Positions 35,495-44,895 of a DNA stretch of 55,734 nucleotides are shown piece after piece (positions within the stretch are counted from its first letter, which is position 1; each line of letters begins with the position of its first letter). Position numbers and translations under genes: made by a program. Location of the stretch: the NCBI GenBank assembly GCA_029266455.1, contig JAQSWV010000027.1:1-55734 (forward strand), in the 5' to 3' direction. The DNA comes from Nocardioidaceae bacterium. Lineage in GTDB: Bacteria > Actinomycetota > Actinomycetes > Propionibacteriales > Nocardioidaceae. The notes below the pieces were generated by a model that did no database searches, had not been told where the DNA came from, and worked only from the letters and a program-made list of their open reading frames with translations.

Positions 35495-37663
35495 TCAGGC
35501 GGGCGCGTGCTGCGACTCGTGACCGGTAACGCGCAGTCGGCGCAGCGCGGCCCGGGCCACCTCCCCGTCGATCGTGCGCCACATCGGTGGCAGCGAGGCG
35601 GCGAGGAACGGCCCGTAACGAGCCGTGACGAGCCGAGGGTCGAGCACGGCGACCACGCCTCGGTCGTCGGCCCGGCGAATCAGCCGTCCGCTGCCTTGAG
35701 CCAGCAGCAGGGCCGCGGAGGTGGCGGCCACGCTCATGAAGCCGTTGCCGCCGCGCCGCTCGACCGCGCGCTGCCGGGCGCTCATCAGCGGGTCGTCCGG
35801 GCGCGGGAACGGGATCCGGTCGATGATCACGAGCTGGCAGGTCTCCCCCGGTAGGTCGACGCCCTGCCAGAGAGACAGCGTGCCGAACAGACAGGTGCGC
35901 GGGTCCTCCACGAAGCGGCGCTGCAGCTCGGGCAGCTGCGCATCCCCCTGGCACCACAGGTCGAGGCCGGGCAGTGCGCCGCGGACGTGCTCGGCGGCGG
36001 TCTCGGCCGCACGCCGGGACGAGAACAGCCCGAGAGTACGGCCGTCCACCGCCTCGACCAGGCTGACGATCTCGTCCAGCGTCCGCTCGGCCAACCCGTC
36101 GCGTCCGGGCGCCGGCAACCGACGGGCGACGTAGAGAATGGCCTGCCGCTGATAGTCGAACGGTGAGCCGACATCGAGCCCCCGCCAGCGCACCGGCTCG
36201 TCGGCCGGCTCCGGCTGCTCCTGCTCCGGCCGCTCCGGCTCCGGCTCGATCGTCTCGGCCGGCGCCTCCACGGTCCCCGTTGGCAGCTCGCTGCCCACAC
36301 GTTCCTCGGGCCGCAGGCCCAGTGACGCGGCCACCGGCTCGAAGCCGCCACCCAGCTTGAGCGTCGCGCTGGTCAGCACCACCGGCGCACGGCCGAACAG
36401 CCGCTCGCGCAACGACAGCGAGACGTCGAGGGGAGCGACCCGCAGCTCGTTGCCGGCACCGCCCCCGCCGGGGCGTTCGCGCGCGGTGATCCAGCGCACG
36501 TCGTGCTCGCTGTCGGCAGCAAGCCGCTCGGCCACCTTGCGGATGTCGTCGGCGGCCGCCTTGGCCTGCTGGCGCACGGCATCGCTGTCGCCGTCGACGG
36601 TTGCGTCCGCACGCCCGCCGAGGGCCGAGTAGCAGGCCCTCGCCGCGTCGCGCACCAGGGCGAGTGCGTCGGCCACCGCCGTCGGCAGGCTGTCCAGCCG
36701 CCCACCGGGCAGCCCGTCCAGTGCATCGCGCAACGCCTCGGACGCGTCGGTGAGATCGGAGGCCCGGTCGGCGCCGTCCGGGCCAGCCGCTGCCCGTACC
36801 CGTCTGGAGGCCCGTTCGACTGCCGCCGGAGACAGCTCGTCGGTCGACGCCTGCGTGACCCGGGCGACCAGCTCATGGCCCTCGTCGACGACCACCGCCG
36901 AGTGCTCGGGCAGCATCGGTACGCCGTCGATGGCGTCAATGGCCAGCAGTGCGTGATTGGTGACCACCACCTGGGCGTCCATGGCGGTGTCGCGCGCCCG
37001 CTCGGCGAAGCACTCGCCCGCGTACGGGCAGCGCTGCGCCCCGAGGCACTCGCGGGCGCTGACCGCCACCTGGGCCCAGCCGCGGTCAGTGTGGGTGGGA
37101 GCAGCGTCCCGGTCACCGCGACCGCCCCGCTCGGCCTCCTCCTCCGCCCACGACCGCAGCCGTACGACCTCGCCTCCGAGCGAGCCTTCGGGGACGTCGA
37201 CCAGCACGCCCGTGTCGTCGGGAGTGCCCTCGCGCACCCGGTGCAGGCACGCGTAGTTCGAGCGGCCCTTGAGCACCGCGTAGGGCACCGCGGGAACGCC
37301 ACGCCGGGCGGCACCAGCAGCCCCCGCAGGATCGGCCCCCGCACCATCGCCACCCGTGGCACTGGCCGCGGCTCCCAGCTGCTCGGCCGCGCCGGTGACG
37401 AGCGCAGGAAGATCGCGCTCGACCAGCTGGTGCTGCAGGGCCAGGGTGGCGGTGGCGACCACGACGGGACGCGGGTGCAGAAGGGCCGGGACCAGGTACG
37501 CGAGTGACTTGCCGGTGCCGGTACCGGCCTGGACCAGCAGGTGCTCACCGTTGGACAGCGCCGCTTCCACGGCGTCGGCCATGGCCACCTGTCCCGGCCG
37601 TTCCTGGCCGCCCAGCGCCGCCACCGCCCCGTACAGCACGTCATGCACCGGGCTGCCAGTCAT
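35495..37663 (-). CDS. ATP-dependent DNA helicase, DinG/XPD family
   Basis: A 722-residue superfamily 2 helicase. Walker A is AGTGTGKS (46-53); the DEAH-type box is VVVDEGHELV. Four Cys positioned as for a 4Fe-4S cluster appear in NYACLHRV, ECLGAQRCPYAGECF. Motif VI region is QGSGRLIRR near the C-terminus, and GTLSLWQGVDLPG, VIIDRIPFPRPDDPL are family hallmarks. An acidic Glu/Pro/Gln-rich insert (36180-36270) is unusual. DinG-type helicases unwind D-loops and R-loops. It is convergent with the Lys-rich gene and next to lexA, though I see no SOS box upstream. Confidence 0.94.
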   Translation of the reverse strand: MTGSPVHDVLYGAVAALGGQERPGQVAMADAVEAALSNGEHLLVQAGTGTGKSLAYLVPALLHPRPVVVATATLALQHQLVERDLPALVTGAAEQLGAAASATGGDGAGADPAGAAGAARRGVPAVPYAVLKGRSNYACLHRVREGTPDDTGVLVDVPEGSLGGEVVRLRSWAEEEAERGGRGDRDAAPTHTDRGWAQVAVSARECLGAQRCPYAGECFAERARDTAMDAQVVVTNHALLAIDAIDGVPMLPEHSAVVVDEGHELVARVTQASTDELSPAAVERASRRVRAAAGPDGADRASDLTDASEALRDALDGLPGGRLDSLPTAVADALALVRDAARACYSALGGRADATVDGDSDAVRQQAKAAADDIRKVAERLAADSEHDVRWITARERPGGGGAGNELRVAPLDVSLSLRERLFGRAPVVLTSATLKLGGGFEPVAASLGLRPEERVGSELPTGTVEAPAETIEPEPERPEQEQPEPADEPVRWRGLDVGSPFDYQRQAILYVARRLPAPGRDGLAERTLDEIVSLVEAVDGRTLGLFSSRRAAETAAEHVRGALPGLDLWCQGDAQLPELQRRFVEDPRTCLFGTLSLWQGVDLPGETCQLVIIDRIPFPRPDDPLMSARQRAVERRGGNGFMSVAATSAALLLAQGSGRLIRRADDRGVVAVLDPRLVTARYGPFLAASLPPMWRTIDGEVARAALRRLRVTGHESQHAPA

Positions 37664-37728
37664 CGCGCCACGCTAGTCCCTGCTCCTTGGTGGACGTCGT
37701 CCCCTGTGCACGGGCCTCGAGCTGCCGC

Positions 37729-38637
37729 TCAGTACGACCGGATCAGCGACCGGAGCTTTCGCAGCTGTTCCTCGTCCAGCAGCAGCAGCGACCGCCGGAT
37801 CTCCGTCCGCATCGCCTGCAGTACCGGGTCGGGACCGCCGGCGGAGCTGTTCTCGACCGGGGTCACGTTCACTACCTCGTCGCCGGTGTACCCGCGTACC
37901 CGTGCGAGGACGGCCCGCAGCTGGGACCCGTCGAGGCTCATCACCGCCGGCCGGATGCTTCGCCGCAGCGGCTTCAGGTCCGCCTTGATGCCCAGCTGCC
38001 GGTTGGGGGTGAAGGCCTCGCGGAGGTTGTCGGTGCAGTACACGTGCACCATCTCCGTCGGCGTCGACGGGTCGTGGCTGTGCGCACGCGGGATCGAGCC
38101 CAACGAGGGCAGCGGCCGGCCGACGAACATGACCCCGCCGAGCTCCCCGTCGTAGATCAGCGCCGACCGCGGGTTCGCCGGGTCGAGGCCGCGGGAGTCC
38201 CTGTCGGGGTTGCCGTGGTGCGACGCCCCAGGCGGAGCGGACGGTCCTGGCCGCCAGGTCTCGGCGAGCGTCTCGCCCGAGTGGCGGTCGCAGAACTCGC
38301 TGACCCCGTCGAGCAGCCGCTGCGCCTTGCGCCGGTCCGCGGCCGAGGCCGCGGCGATGTCGGGCACGTACGTGGACTCCGCCGGGCCGGCCATCTCCAC
38401 CTGGTTGCAGGTCGGACCGACGGTGACGGCGTCACCGCCGTGGTCACCGCCGTGGTCACCGCCGTGGTCACCGCCGTGGTCACCGCCGTCGGGTGCGCCG
38501 ACCCGAGCAGGTGACGGGCTCGGCGATCCAGGCTCCGGACAGTCCCGCGGCTCGGGTCCGGACAGCGACGACATGGCGAGCGACCCGACGACCACCGCGG
38601 TGGCCGCACCCCAGCCGACCACCGCCGACAGTCTCAC
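37729..38637 (-). CDS. Secreted protein of unknown function with Gly-Asp-His-Gly repeats
   Basis: A 302-residue protein with an N-terminal hydrophobic helix (VVGWGAATAVVVGSLAMSSL) that looks like a signal peptide or anchor. A Ser/Pro stretch is followed by a (GDHG) repeat, about five units (38431-38490). The body contains SALIYDGELGGVMFVGRPLP and a C-terminal helical region IRRSLLLLDEEQLRKLRSLI. I do not recognise the family. The His/Asp-rich repeat could bind metals. It lies between the DinG-type helicase and hflX on the same strand. Confidence 0.6.
   Translation of the reverse strand: MRLSAVVGWGAATAVVVGSLAMSSLSGPEPRDCPEPGSPSPSPARVGAPDGGDHGGDHGGDHGGDHGGDAVTVGPTCNQVEMAGPAESTYVPDIAAASAADRRKAQRLLDGVSEFCDRHSGETLAETWRPGPSAPPGASHHGNPDRDSRGLDPANPRSALIYDGELGGVMFVGRPLPSLGSIPRAHSHDPSTPTEMVHVYCTDNLREAFTPNRQLGIKADLKPLRRSIRPAVMSLDGSQLRAVLARVRGYTGDEVVNVTPVENSSAGGPDPVLQAMRTEIRRSLLLLDEEQLRKLRSLIRSY
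38431..38490 (-). repeat. 12-bp tandem repeat in the secreted protein gene (GDHG units)
   Basis: Five copies of gtcaccgccgtg (plus strand) give Gly-Asp-His-Gly units on the minus strand. Only the last base of the last copy differs. Confidence 0.92.
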
Positions 38638-38716
38638 GGCCGCGCCCCCACGTCGTCAGCGTACGAGGCCGTCTCGGGGAGCACGGCCGACGAGGTCGGC
38701 CGCCACGCGCAGAGCC

Positions 38717-40219
38717 TCAGGTGGCGGCGGTCGCGTATGCAGCCAGCGCTCCCGCGAGGGTGGCGCCCACCCGAGCGACCACGGCGGTGCCCTCCCCGGT
38801 GTGGGCGAGCTCGAGCACCTCACCGGAGGTGTGGATCTGGTTCAGCAGGTCACCGCGCCGGTACGGGAGCAGCACGCGCACCTCGACCTGGGGGCGCGGG
38901 AGCTCGGCCTCGACTGCGGCGACGACGTCAGCCATGCCGTCGCCGGTGCGCGCCGAGCACACCAGAGCGTGCGGCTCGCGCGCCTGCAACCGGGCAAGCA
39001 CCATCGGGTCGGCGGCGTCGGACTTGTTGATGACCACGATCTCGGGGATCTCCCCCGCACCGATCTCGGCCAGCACCTCTCGGACGGCCGCGACCTGGCC
39101 CTCGGGATCGGGGTGCGACCCGTCGACGACGTGCAGCACGAGGTCGGAGTCGGCGACCTCCTCGAGGGTCGAGCGGAACGCCTCCACCAGCTGGTGGGGC
39201 AGGTGCCGCACGAACCCGACCGTGTCGCTCAGCGTGTAGATGCGCCCGTCGCTGGTCTGGGTGCGCCGGGTGGTGGGATCGAGGGTCGCGAACAGCGCGT
39301 CCTCGACGAGCACGCCGGCTCCGGTGAGCCGGTTGAGCAGCGACGACTTGCCGGCGTTGGTGTACCCGGCGATGGACACGGCCGGTATCTCGTGCCGGCG
39401 GCGGTCCGCCTTCTTGGTGTCGCGCGTGGTCCGCATCCGCTTCAGCTCACGGCGCAGCTTGGCGATCTTGGTGTTGATGCGCCGGCGGTCGGTCTCCAGC
39501 TTGGTCTCACCGGGGCCGCGGCCACCGATGCCGCCTCCCTGCACCCCCACGCGGCCACCGGCCTGGCGGGAGAGGTTCCCGCCCCAGCCGCGCAGCCGCT
39601 GGGTGAGATACCGCAGCTGGGCGAGCTCGACCTGCGCCTTGCCCTCGTGGCTCTTGGCGTGCTGGGCGAAGATGTCGAGGATCAGGGCCGTCCGGTCGAC
39701 GACCTTGACCTTGACCCGGTCCTCCAGGTTGCGCAGCTGGCTGGGCGTCAGCTCTCCGTCGCAGATCACGGTGTCGGCGCCGCTGGCCTGCACGGCCTCG
39801 CGCAGGTCGTCGACCTTGCCGCGGCCGACGTACGTGGCCGGGTCGGGTCGCTGCCGCCGCTGGAGCAGCGCCTCGAGCACCTCGGAGCCGGCGGTCTCGG
39901 CCAGCAGCTTCAGCTCGGCGAGCGAGTTCTCGGCGTCCTCGGTGGTGGAGCCCTGCGTCCAGACGCCGACCAGGACCACGCGCTCGAGCCGCAGCTGGCG
40001 GTACTCGACCTCGCTGACGTCCTCCAGCTCGGTGGACAGGCTCGCCACCCGGCGCAGCGACTGACGGTCCTCGAGGTCCATCGCCCCGGTCTCGGGGTCA
40101 GCCGACGGGTCGAGGTCGGACCCGTCGCCGTCCGGCCCGTCAGGGGTGGTGTCGTCGTCGACGACCAGGGGCAGGTCACTCAGGTCGTCGGGCTCTTCGT
40201 GCACATACTCAGATGTCAT
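38717..40219 (-). CDS. hflX: GTPase HflX
   Basis: A 500-residue GTPase from the ATG at 40219 (the frame runs 36 codons upstream but lacks protein character). Domains: acidic N-terminus; HflX N-terminal domain with VGVWTQGSTTEDAENSLAEL and ATYVGRGKVDDL; Gly-rich GGIGGRGPGETKLETDRR; G domain with G1 GYTNAGKSSL, G3 DTVGFVRHLPHQL and G4 NKSD. HflX splits stalled or hibernating 70S ribosomes. The position between the secreted protein and dapF is typical of actinobacteria. Confidence 0.96.
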   Translation of the reverse strand: MTSEYVHEEPDDLSDLPLVVDDDTTPDGPDGDGSDLDPSADPETGAMDLEDRQSLRRVASLSTELEDVSEVEYRQLRLERVVLVGVWTQGSTTEDAENSLAELKLLAETAGSEVLEALLQRRQRPDPATYVGRGKVDDLREAVQASGADTVICDGELTPSQLRNLEDRVKVKVVDRTALILDIFAQHAKSHEGKAQVELAQLRYLTQRLRGWGGNLSRQAGGRVGVQGGGIGGRGPGETKLETDRRRINTKIAKLRRELKRMRTTRDTKKADRRRHEIPAVSIAGYTNAGKSSLLNRLTGAGVLVEDALFATLDPTTRRTQTSDGRIYTLSDTVGFVRHLPHQLVEAFRSTLEEVADSDLVLHVVDGSHPDPEGQVAAVREVLAEIGAGEIPEIVVINKSDAADPMVLARLQAREPHALVCSARTGDGMADVVAAVEAELPRPQVEVRVLLPYRRGDLLNQIHTSGEVLELAHTGEGTAVVARVGATLAGALAAYATAAT

Positions 40220-40331
40220 ACGTCTCTTCTCAACGTCGCTGCCACGAGGACTGTTCCGGCCGTGCCATCGATGGTCGCACGGCCGCCCGGGGGTCTCATC
40301 CCACTTTCGGTGGCCATGGGCGGCCACCCAC

Positions 40332-41183
40332 TCAGCCGGTCCAGGCCATGTCGCCGCGTGCGACGACCATCGCCGGACCGGTCAGCACGACGTGGTCGTC
40401 GGTGCGCCACGTCACCTGCAGCCCACCTCCGGGAACGTCGACGTGGTACGTCACCGGCCGGGTCGCGCCCGCGCTGGCCGCCTCGGCGACGGCGGCCGCG
40501 CAGACGCCGGTGCCGCACGAGCGGGTCTCCCCCGAGCCGCGCTCGTGCACCCGCATCCGCACCCGCCGCCGATCATCCGCGCGCTGCACGAGCTCGACGT
40601 TGACCCCTTCGGGGTACAGCGCGTGGTCGTAGCCCGGGGGCAGCAGCGGGCCGAGTGCATCGAGGTCGAGGCCGTCGACCAGCGCCACCGCGTGCGGGTT
40701 GCCCATGTCGACGTGCCGGGCCTCGACACGCCGCCCCGCGATCTCCACCCAGGTGGTTCCGAGCAGCTCGGGCACACCCATGTCCACGGTGATGTCCCCG
40801 CCGCGGCCATCCCCCTCGTAGCTGACGACCTTGATCCCACCGCGGGTGCCGACCGCCAGCGGCACGGCCGGGTCGACGACACCCTCCTCGGCGAGCCAGC
40901 GCGCGAAGACGCGGATGCCGTTCCCGCACATCTGCGACAAGGAGCCGTCGCCGTTGCGGTAGTCCATGAACCACTCGGCGCCATCCGGAGCGTCTGCCAC
41001 CGCGCTGCTGCGCACCACCCGCAGCACGCCGTCGGCGCCGATCCCTCGCCGCCGGTGGCAGAGCGCCGCCACGAAGCCCGGGTCGAGCGCCCCGTGGACC
41101 GACCCGTCCGGGTCGGGCAGCAGCACGAAGTCGTTCTCGGTGCCGTGCCCCTTCGCCCATGCGAACCGCGTGCTTGCCGCCAC
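40332..41183 (-). CDS. dapF: Diaminopimelate epimerase
   Basis: A 283-residue DapF that converts LL- to meso-diaminopimelate for lysine and peptidoglycan. The two catalytic cysteines are in QMCGNGIRVF and SCGTGVCAA, each with the expected flanking Gly. KGHGTENDFV at the N-terminus and MGNPHAV in the middle are also family marks. The start is ATG 41183; a 147-base gap separates it from hflX downstream. Confidence 0.97.
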   Translation of the reverse strand: MAASTRFAWAKGHGTENDFVLLPDPDGSVHGALDPGFVAALCHRRRGIGADGVLRVVRSSAVADAPDGAEWFMDYRNGDGSLSQMCGNGIRVFARWLAEEGVVDPAVPLAVGTRGGIKVVSYEGDGRGGDITVDMGVPELLGTTWVEIAGRRVEARHVDMGNPHAVALVDGLDLDALGPLLPPGYDHALYPEGVNVELVQRADDRRRVRMRVHERGSGETRSCGTGVCAAAVAEAASAGATRPVTYHVDVPGGGLQVTWRTDDHVVLTGPAMVVARGDMAWTG

Positions 41184-41251
41184 CGCGCCAGCCTAGGTTG
41201 CGGCAGGTACGTACCCACTGCCGCGCCGCGGGACGCACACCTGCCTGAGGA

Positions 41252-43108
41252 TCACGGGGCCGGTCGCACCACGCCGGCCGCGCCGCCGCCGCGACGCTCG
41301 GGCTCGGCGGCCGCCAACAGTCGGCCGCTGGGCTTGCGCTCGACCGCCGCCACCGCTCCGATCTCCGCCGCGCTGGTGCCGGGGGCACCGGCGGGGACGA
41401 AGGTGTGCCCGTACGCCTCCAGCGCCTTGCCGTAGGTGTCGATGAACGACTGCTCGGCGGTGACGTCGGGCTCGTTGCGCTGGGCAGCCCGTGGAGCCGC
41501 GATCGCCTGCGGCAGCGACATGCCCAGGTCGATGCGGTTGACCAGCGTCTGCAGCACGGTCGTGATGATCGTCGACCCACCGGGTGAGCCGATCGCCAGC
41601 CACGGCTTACCACCCCGCAGCACGATCGTCGGCGACATGGAGCTGCGCGGCCGCTTGCCGCCCTCAATACGGTTGGGGTCGGACTTCACGTACTCGGCCG
41701 AGAAGTCCGTGAGCTCGTTGTTCAGCAGGAATCCTCGACCCGGGACCGTGATGGCCGATCCGCCGGTCTGCTCGATCGTCAGCGTGTACGCCACCATCGA
41801 CCCGTTCCTGTCCACGACGCTCAGGTGCGTTGTGGACCGTCCCTCGCGGTCGGGCGCCGACCCGCTTGCCCTCGGAGCGACCTCGCAGGGCTCGTAGTCA
41901 CCGTCCGGGACACCCGCGGACACGGGCTTGGCCGCTGCCTGGTCCAGGTCGACCTGGCAGGCACGCTCGGACGCGAAGTCCTGCGAGAGCAGCTCACGCA
42001 CAGGCACGTCGACGTAGGCGGGGTCACCGACGTAGGCGGCGCGGTCGGCGAAGGCAAGCGCGCTGGCCTCCAGGAAGCTGTGCAGCGACTGCACCGGGTC
42101 GGCGGGAGAGACGGGCAGTCGCTCGAGGATGTTCAGGGCCTCACCGACGGTGGTGCCGCCCGAGCTCGACGGGGGCATCCCGTACACGTCCAGCCCGCCG
42201 TAGCGCACGTGCGTGGCCCGCATCAGCTTGGTCCGGTAGTGGGCCAGGTCGGTGCGCCGCATGAACCCCGGCGGTACCGGCAGCTCGGCGCTCGCGGTGG
42301 TGGGTGGCTGGCGCACGGTGCGCACGACCTGACCTGCGATGGCTCCGCGGTAGAAGGGGCGCAGTCCGCGCTCGCCCAGTAGCCGGTACGTCGCCGCCAG
42401 GTCCGGGTTGCGGAAGCGGGAGCCGACCTCCGGCGGCGCTCCACCGGGGAGGAACAGGCGTGCCGTCGGGCGCAGCTGGGCGAACCGCTCGGCGTTCTCC
42501 TCGGTCTGCAGCACGAAGGTGGGGTCGACCCTGAAGCCGCGCTCGGCAAGCCGGGCGGCGGGAGCGAGCGCGCGTTGCAGGCTCAGCGAGCCCCAGGTCG
42601 ACAGTGCGTCGGCCCACGTCCGAGGGGTGCCGGGCACACCCACGGCAGCGCCGCTGGTGTACAGCTCGGGGCCGGCCGGGTACGGCTTGCCGGTCTCAGG
42701 GTCGATGAACGCGTTGCGGCGCATGGTCTGCGGCGCTGTCTCGCGACCGTCGATCACCGAGACCGTGCCGGTTCTCGGCCCGTACCGCACGAAGTAGCCT
42801 CCCCCGCCGATGCCGGCGCTGTACGGCTCTGTCACGCCGAGCGCCGCCGCCGTGGCGACGGCTGCGTCGGTCGCGTTGCCCCCGCGTGCGAGCACGCGCA
42901 GCCCGATCCGGGTGGCGTACGGGTCCACCGACGAGACTGCGCCACCTCTGCCGATCGCGACCGCCTGCTTCGGTGGAGCGGCCCGGTCAGCCGCGGCTCT
43001 GAATGCGGCGGTCGGGGCGGCCGGGGCAGCGCCCGCTGGCGTGGTGACAGCGGGGACACCGGCAAGGGCCAGCGCGGTGACCCCGACGACGAGCGGGCGG
43101 ACGGGCAT
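41252..43108 (-). CDS. ggt: Gamma-glutamyltransferase (glutathione hydrolase)
   Basis: A 618-residue Ntn-hydrolase precursor. It has a signal peptide (residues 1-27, ending AGAAPAA) and is secreted. The autocleavage/catalytic Thr is the first of the pair in RSTTHLSVVDRNG (Thr426), giving large and small subunits. Other marks are YGMPPSSSGGTTVGE, SSMSPTIVL and SPGGSTIITTVLQ. It cleaves gamma-glutamyl bonds of glutathione-like peptides; in actinobacteria other substrates are possible. It is transcribed with dapF and hflX on the minus strand. Confidence 0.95.
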   Translation of the reverse strand: MPVRPLVVGVTALALAGVPAVTTPAGAAPAAPTAAFRAAADRAAPPKQAVAIGRGGAVSSVDPYATRIGLRVLARGGNATDAAVATAAALGVTEPYSAGIGGGGYFVRYGPRTGTVSVIDGRETAPQTMRRNAFIDPETGKPYPAGPELYTSGAAVGVPGTPRTWADALSTWGSLSLQRALAPAARLAERGFRVDPTFVLQTEENAERFAQLRPTARLFLPGGAPPEVGSRFRNPDLAATYRLLGERGLRPFYRGAIAGQVVRTVRQPPTTASAELPVPPGFMRRTDLAHYRTKLMRATHVRYGGLDVYGMPPSSSGGTTVGEALNILERLPVSPADPVQSLHSFLEASALAFADRAAYVGDPAYVDVPVRELLSQDFASERACQVDLDQAAAKPVSAGVPDGDYEPCEVAPRASGSAPDREGRSTTHLSVVDRNGSMVAYTLTIEQTGGSAITVPGRGFLLNNELTDFSAEYVKSDPNRIEGGKRPRSSMSPTIVLRGGKPWLAIGSPGGSTIITTVLQTLVNRIDLGMSLPQAIAAPRAAQRNEPDVTAEQSFIDTYGKALEAYGHTFVPAGAPGTSAAEIGAVAAVERKPSGRLLAAAEPERRGGGAAGVVRPAP

Positions 43109-43165
43109 CGCAGCACCTCCGGGACGGACGACGTGTGGTCCCTTAGTAGCGCATCGGCGGCCGGG

Positions 43166-44095
43166 TCACATCTGCGGGAGCAGCGCGAGTGCACGATCCA
43201 CCAGCTCGGGTTCGTCGTGCGGCAGCCAGCGGACGCGGGGGTCCCGTCCGAACCAGGACAGCTGCCGCCGGGCGAACGTGCGGGTTCCGCGTACCGTCGC
43301 GTCGCGCGCCTCCTGCTCGGTGCACTTGCCGGCCAGGTGGGCGAGGACCTGCCGGTAGCCGAGGGCGCGGCTCGCTGTGCGCCCTTCGCGCAGGCCCTGC
43401 CGTTCCAGAGCGGCCACCTCGTCGACCAGACCCGCCGACCACATGGCGTCGATACGGGCATCGATCCGCGCGTCCAGCACATCCCGCGGCACCGTCAGGC
43501 CGACGGCCGTGGTGGGCTCGAAGGCGTACCGGGGCGCCGGCAGCTGTGCGGCGTACGGTCGGCCGGTGATGCGCACGACCTCGAGAGCGCGCACGATCCG
43601 GCGTCCGTTGCTGGGCAGGATCACGGCAGCGGCCTGCGGGTCGGCCTCGGCCAGCCGGGCGTGCAGGCCGGTGGGGCCGAGGACTGCGAGCTCGGCTTCG
43701 AGCTCGGCCCGTACCGCTGGGTCGGTCCCGGGGAAGAGGAACGCGTCGAGCACCGCGCGTACGTACAGCGCCGAGCCGCCCGCGAGCACCGGCACCACCT
43801 CCCGGTCGAGACAGTCCTGGATCGCACGCCGGGCCAATGTCTGGAACTCGGCGACGGTGGACGTCTCGGTGACGTCGAGCACGTCCAGCAGGTGGTGGGG
43901 CACGCCGCGACGCTCGGCGAACGCGAGCTTGGCGGTCCCGATGTCCATGCCGCGGTACAGCTGCATCGAGTCGGCGTTCACCACCTCGCCCCCCAGCCGA
44001 CGGGCGAGTGCCACCGCAAGGTCCGACTTGCCGGCCGCGGTCGGTCCGACGACTGCGACGACGCCGACTCGCTGCCCGGACACGCCTACGATCAT
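43166..44095 (-). CDS. miaA: tRNA dimethylallyltransferase MiaA
   Basis: A 309-residue enzyme adding dimethylallyl to A37 of tRNA. The P-loop is GPTAAGKSD (17-25), followed by NADSMQLYRGMDIGTAK and GGSALYVRAV, the family hallmarks. The C-terminal ARRQLSWFGRDPRVRWL is also diagnostic. miaB, encoded nearby at 45542-46996, methylthiolates the product. Confidence 0.97.
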   Translation of the reverse strand: MIVGVSGQRVGVVAVVGPTAAGKSDLAVALARRLGGEVVNADSMQLYRGMDIGTAKLAFAERRGVPHHLLDVLDVTETSTVAEFQTLARRAIQDCLDREVVPVLAGGSALYVRAVLDAFLFPGTDPAVRAELEAELAVLGPTGLHARLAEADPQAAAVILPSNGRRIVRALEVVRITGRPYAAQLPAPRYAFEPTTAVGLTVPRDVLDARIDARIDAMWSAGLVDEVAALERQGLREGRTASRALGYRQVLAHLAGKCTEQEARDATVRGTRTFARRQLSWFGRDPRVRWLPHDEPELVDRALALLPQM

Positions 44096-44124
44096 GGCAG
44101 CGACACCGATCGAGGAGCGGCACC

Positions 44125-44370
44125 GTGGGGTTTCTGGACGAGCTGAAGCAACAGGCGGCCATGGCCGCCAACAAGCACGGGGACAAGATCGTCGAGGGCA
44201 TCGACAAGGCGGGCGAGGCGGTCAACAAGGCAACCGACAACAAGTACGCGCATCAGGTCAGCAAGGCGCAGGTCGCGGCCAAGGACGGCGTGCGCAAAGC
44301 CGGCGGCTCGAAAGGGCCTGAGGGGCCGCCCGGACCCGCCGGCCCCGGAGAACCGGGCGGGTCCCGCTGA
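44125..44370 (+). CDS. MT0933-type antitoxin family protein (orphan)
   Basis: An 81-residue protein from the GTG at 44125 (gaggag site). GFLDELKQQAAMAANKHGDK and IVEGIDKAGEAVNKATDNKY match the MT0933-like antitoxin family (PF14013; Rv0909 in M. tuberculosis). The tail is a Gly/Pro-rich, collagen-like stretch. The usual polyketide-cyclase-like toxin gene (Rv0910 type) is not next to it; a NUDIX gene follows instead. The family is named for its toxin-antitoxin association, so a different role cannot be excluded. Confidence 0.78.
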   Translation: MGFLDELKQQAAMAANKHGDKIVEGIDKAGEAVNKATDNKYAHQVSKAQVAAKDGVRKAGGSKGPEGPPGPAGPGEPGGSR

Positions 44371-44441
44371 CCAGCCGCGGACCGGGCGAGCCGGAGACGT
44401 ACGACGACGACGTCTCCACCCGGTTCCGGCTGGTACCGGCG

Positions 44442-44885
44442 GTGTACCTGCTGATGCTGCGCGACGTGCCCGGCGGTGGTGCTGGGACCGAGGTCCTGCT
44501 CCACCTGCGGGCGGGCACCGGCTACCGGGACGGTCATTGGGCGGTACTCGCCGGCCATGTCGAGCAGGGGGAGTCGGTGTTCGAGGCGGCGGTGCGCGAA
44601 GCGGCCGAGGAGGCAGGCGTGCACGTGGCCGTCGACGACCTCGAGGCACTGTGCACGGTGCACCGCACACTTCGCGGCGGCGGGCCGATCGAGCAGCGGG
44701 CCGACTTCTTCCTGGCCGCCCGGCACTGGACGGGCACCCCGCGGGTCATGGAGCCGGACAAGGCCGCCGAGATGGCCTTCTACCCGCTGACCGCCCTCCC
44801 TGAGCCAGGCGTGCCGCACGAACGTCTTGTGCTCGACCACCTGGTCACCGGCTCGGTCCCGGCGGTCCTCACTGCCGGCTTCTGA
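44442..44885 (+). CDS. NUDIX hydrolase
   Basis: The NUDIX box is complete: GHVEQGESVFEAAVREAAEEAGV (GX5EX7REUXEEXGU), so it should hydrolyse a nucleoside diphosphate linked to another moiety. From the GTG at 44442 it has 147 residues, but family-like sequence (STRFRLVPAVYLLMLR) extends upstream in frame to about 44367. No standard start is there; a CTG at 44367 overlaps the antitoxin stop (CTGA) and may be the real start. The substrate is unknown. A field of dispersed repeats begins ten bases after the stop. Confidence 0.87.
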   Translation: MYLLMLRDVPGGGAGTEVLLHLRAGTGYRDGHWAVLAGHVEQGESVFEAAVREAAEEAGVHVAVDDLEALCTVHRTLRGGGPIEQRADFFLAARHWTGTPRVMEPDKAAEMAFYPLTALPEPGVPHERLVLDHLVTGSVPAVLTAGF

Positions 44886-44895
44886 CCCGGCAACG

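Noticed and set aside
38210-40603. Plus-strand open frame of 797 codons opposite hflX
   Set aside because: HflX motifs are unambiguous on the minus strand; the plus frame is composition-driven.
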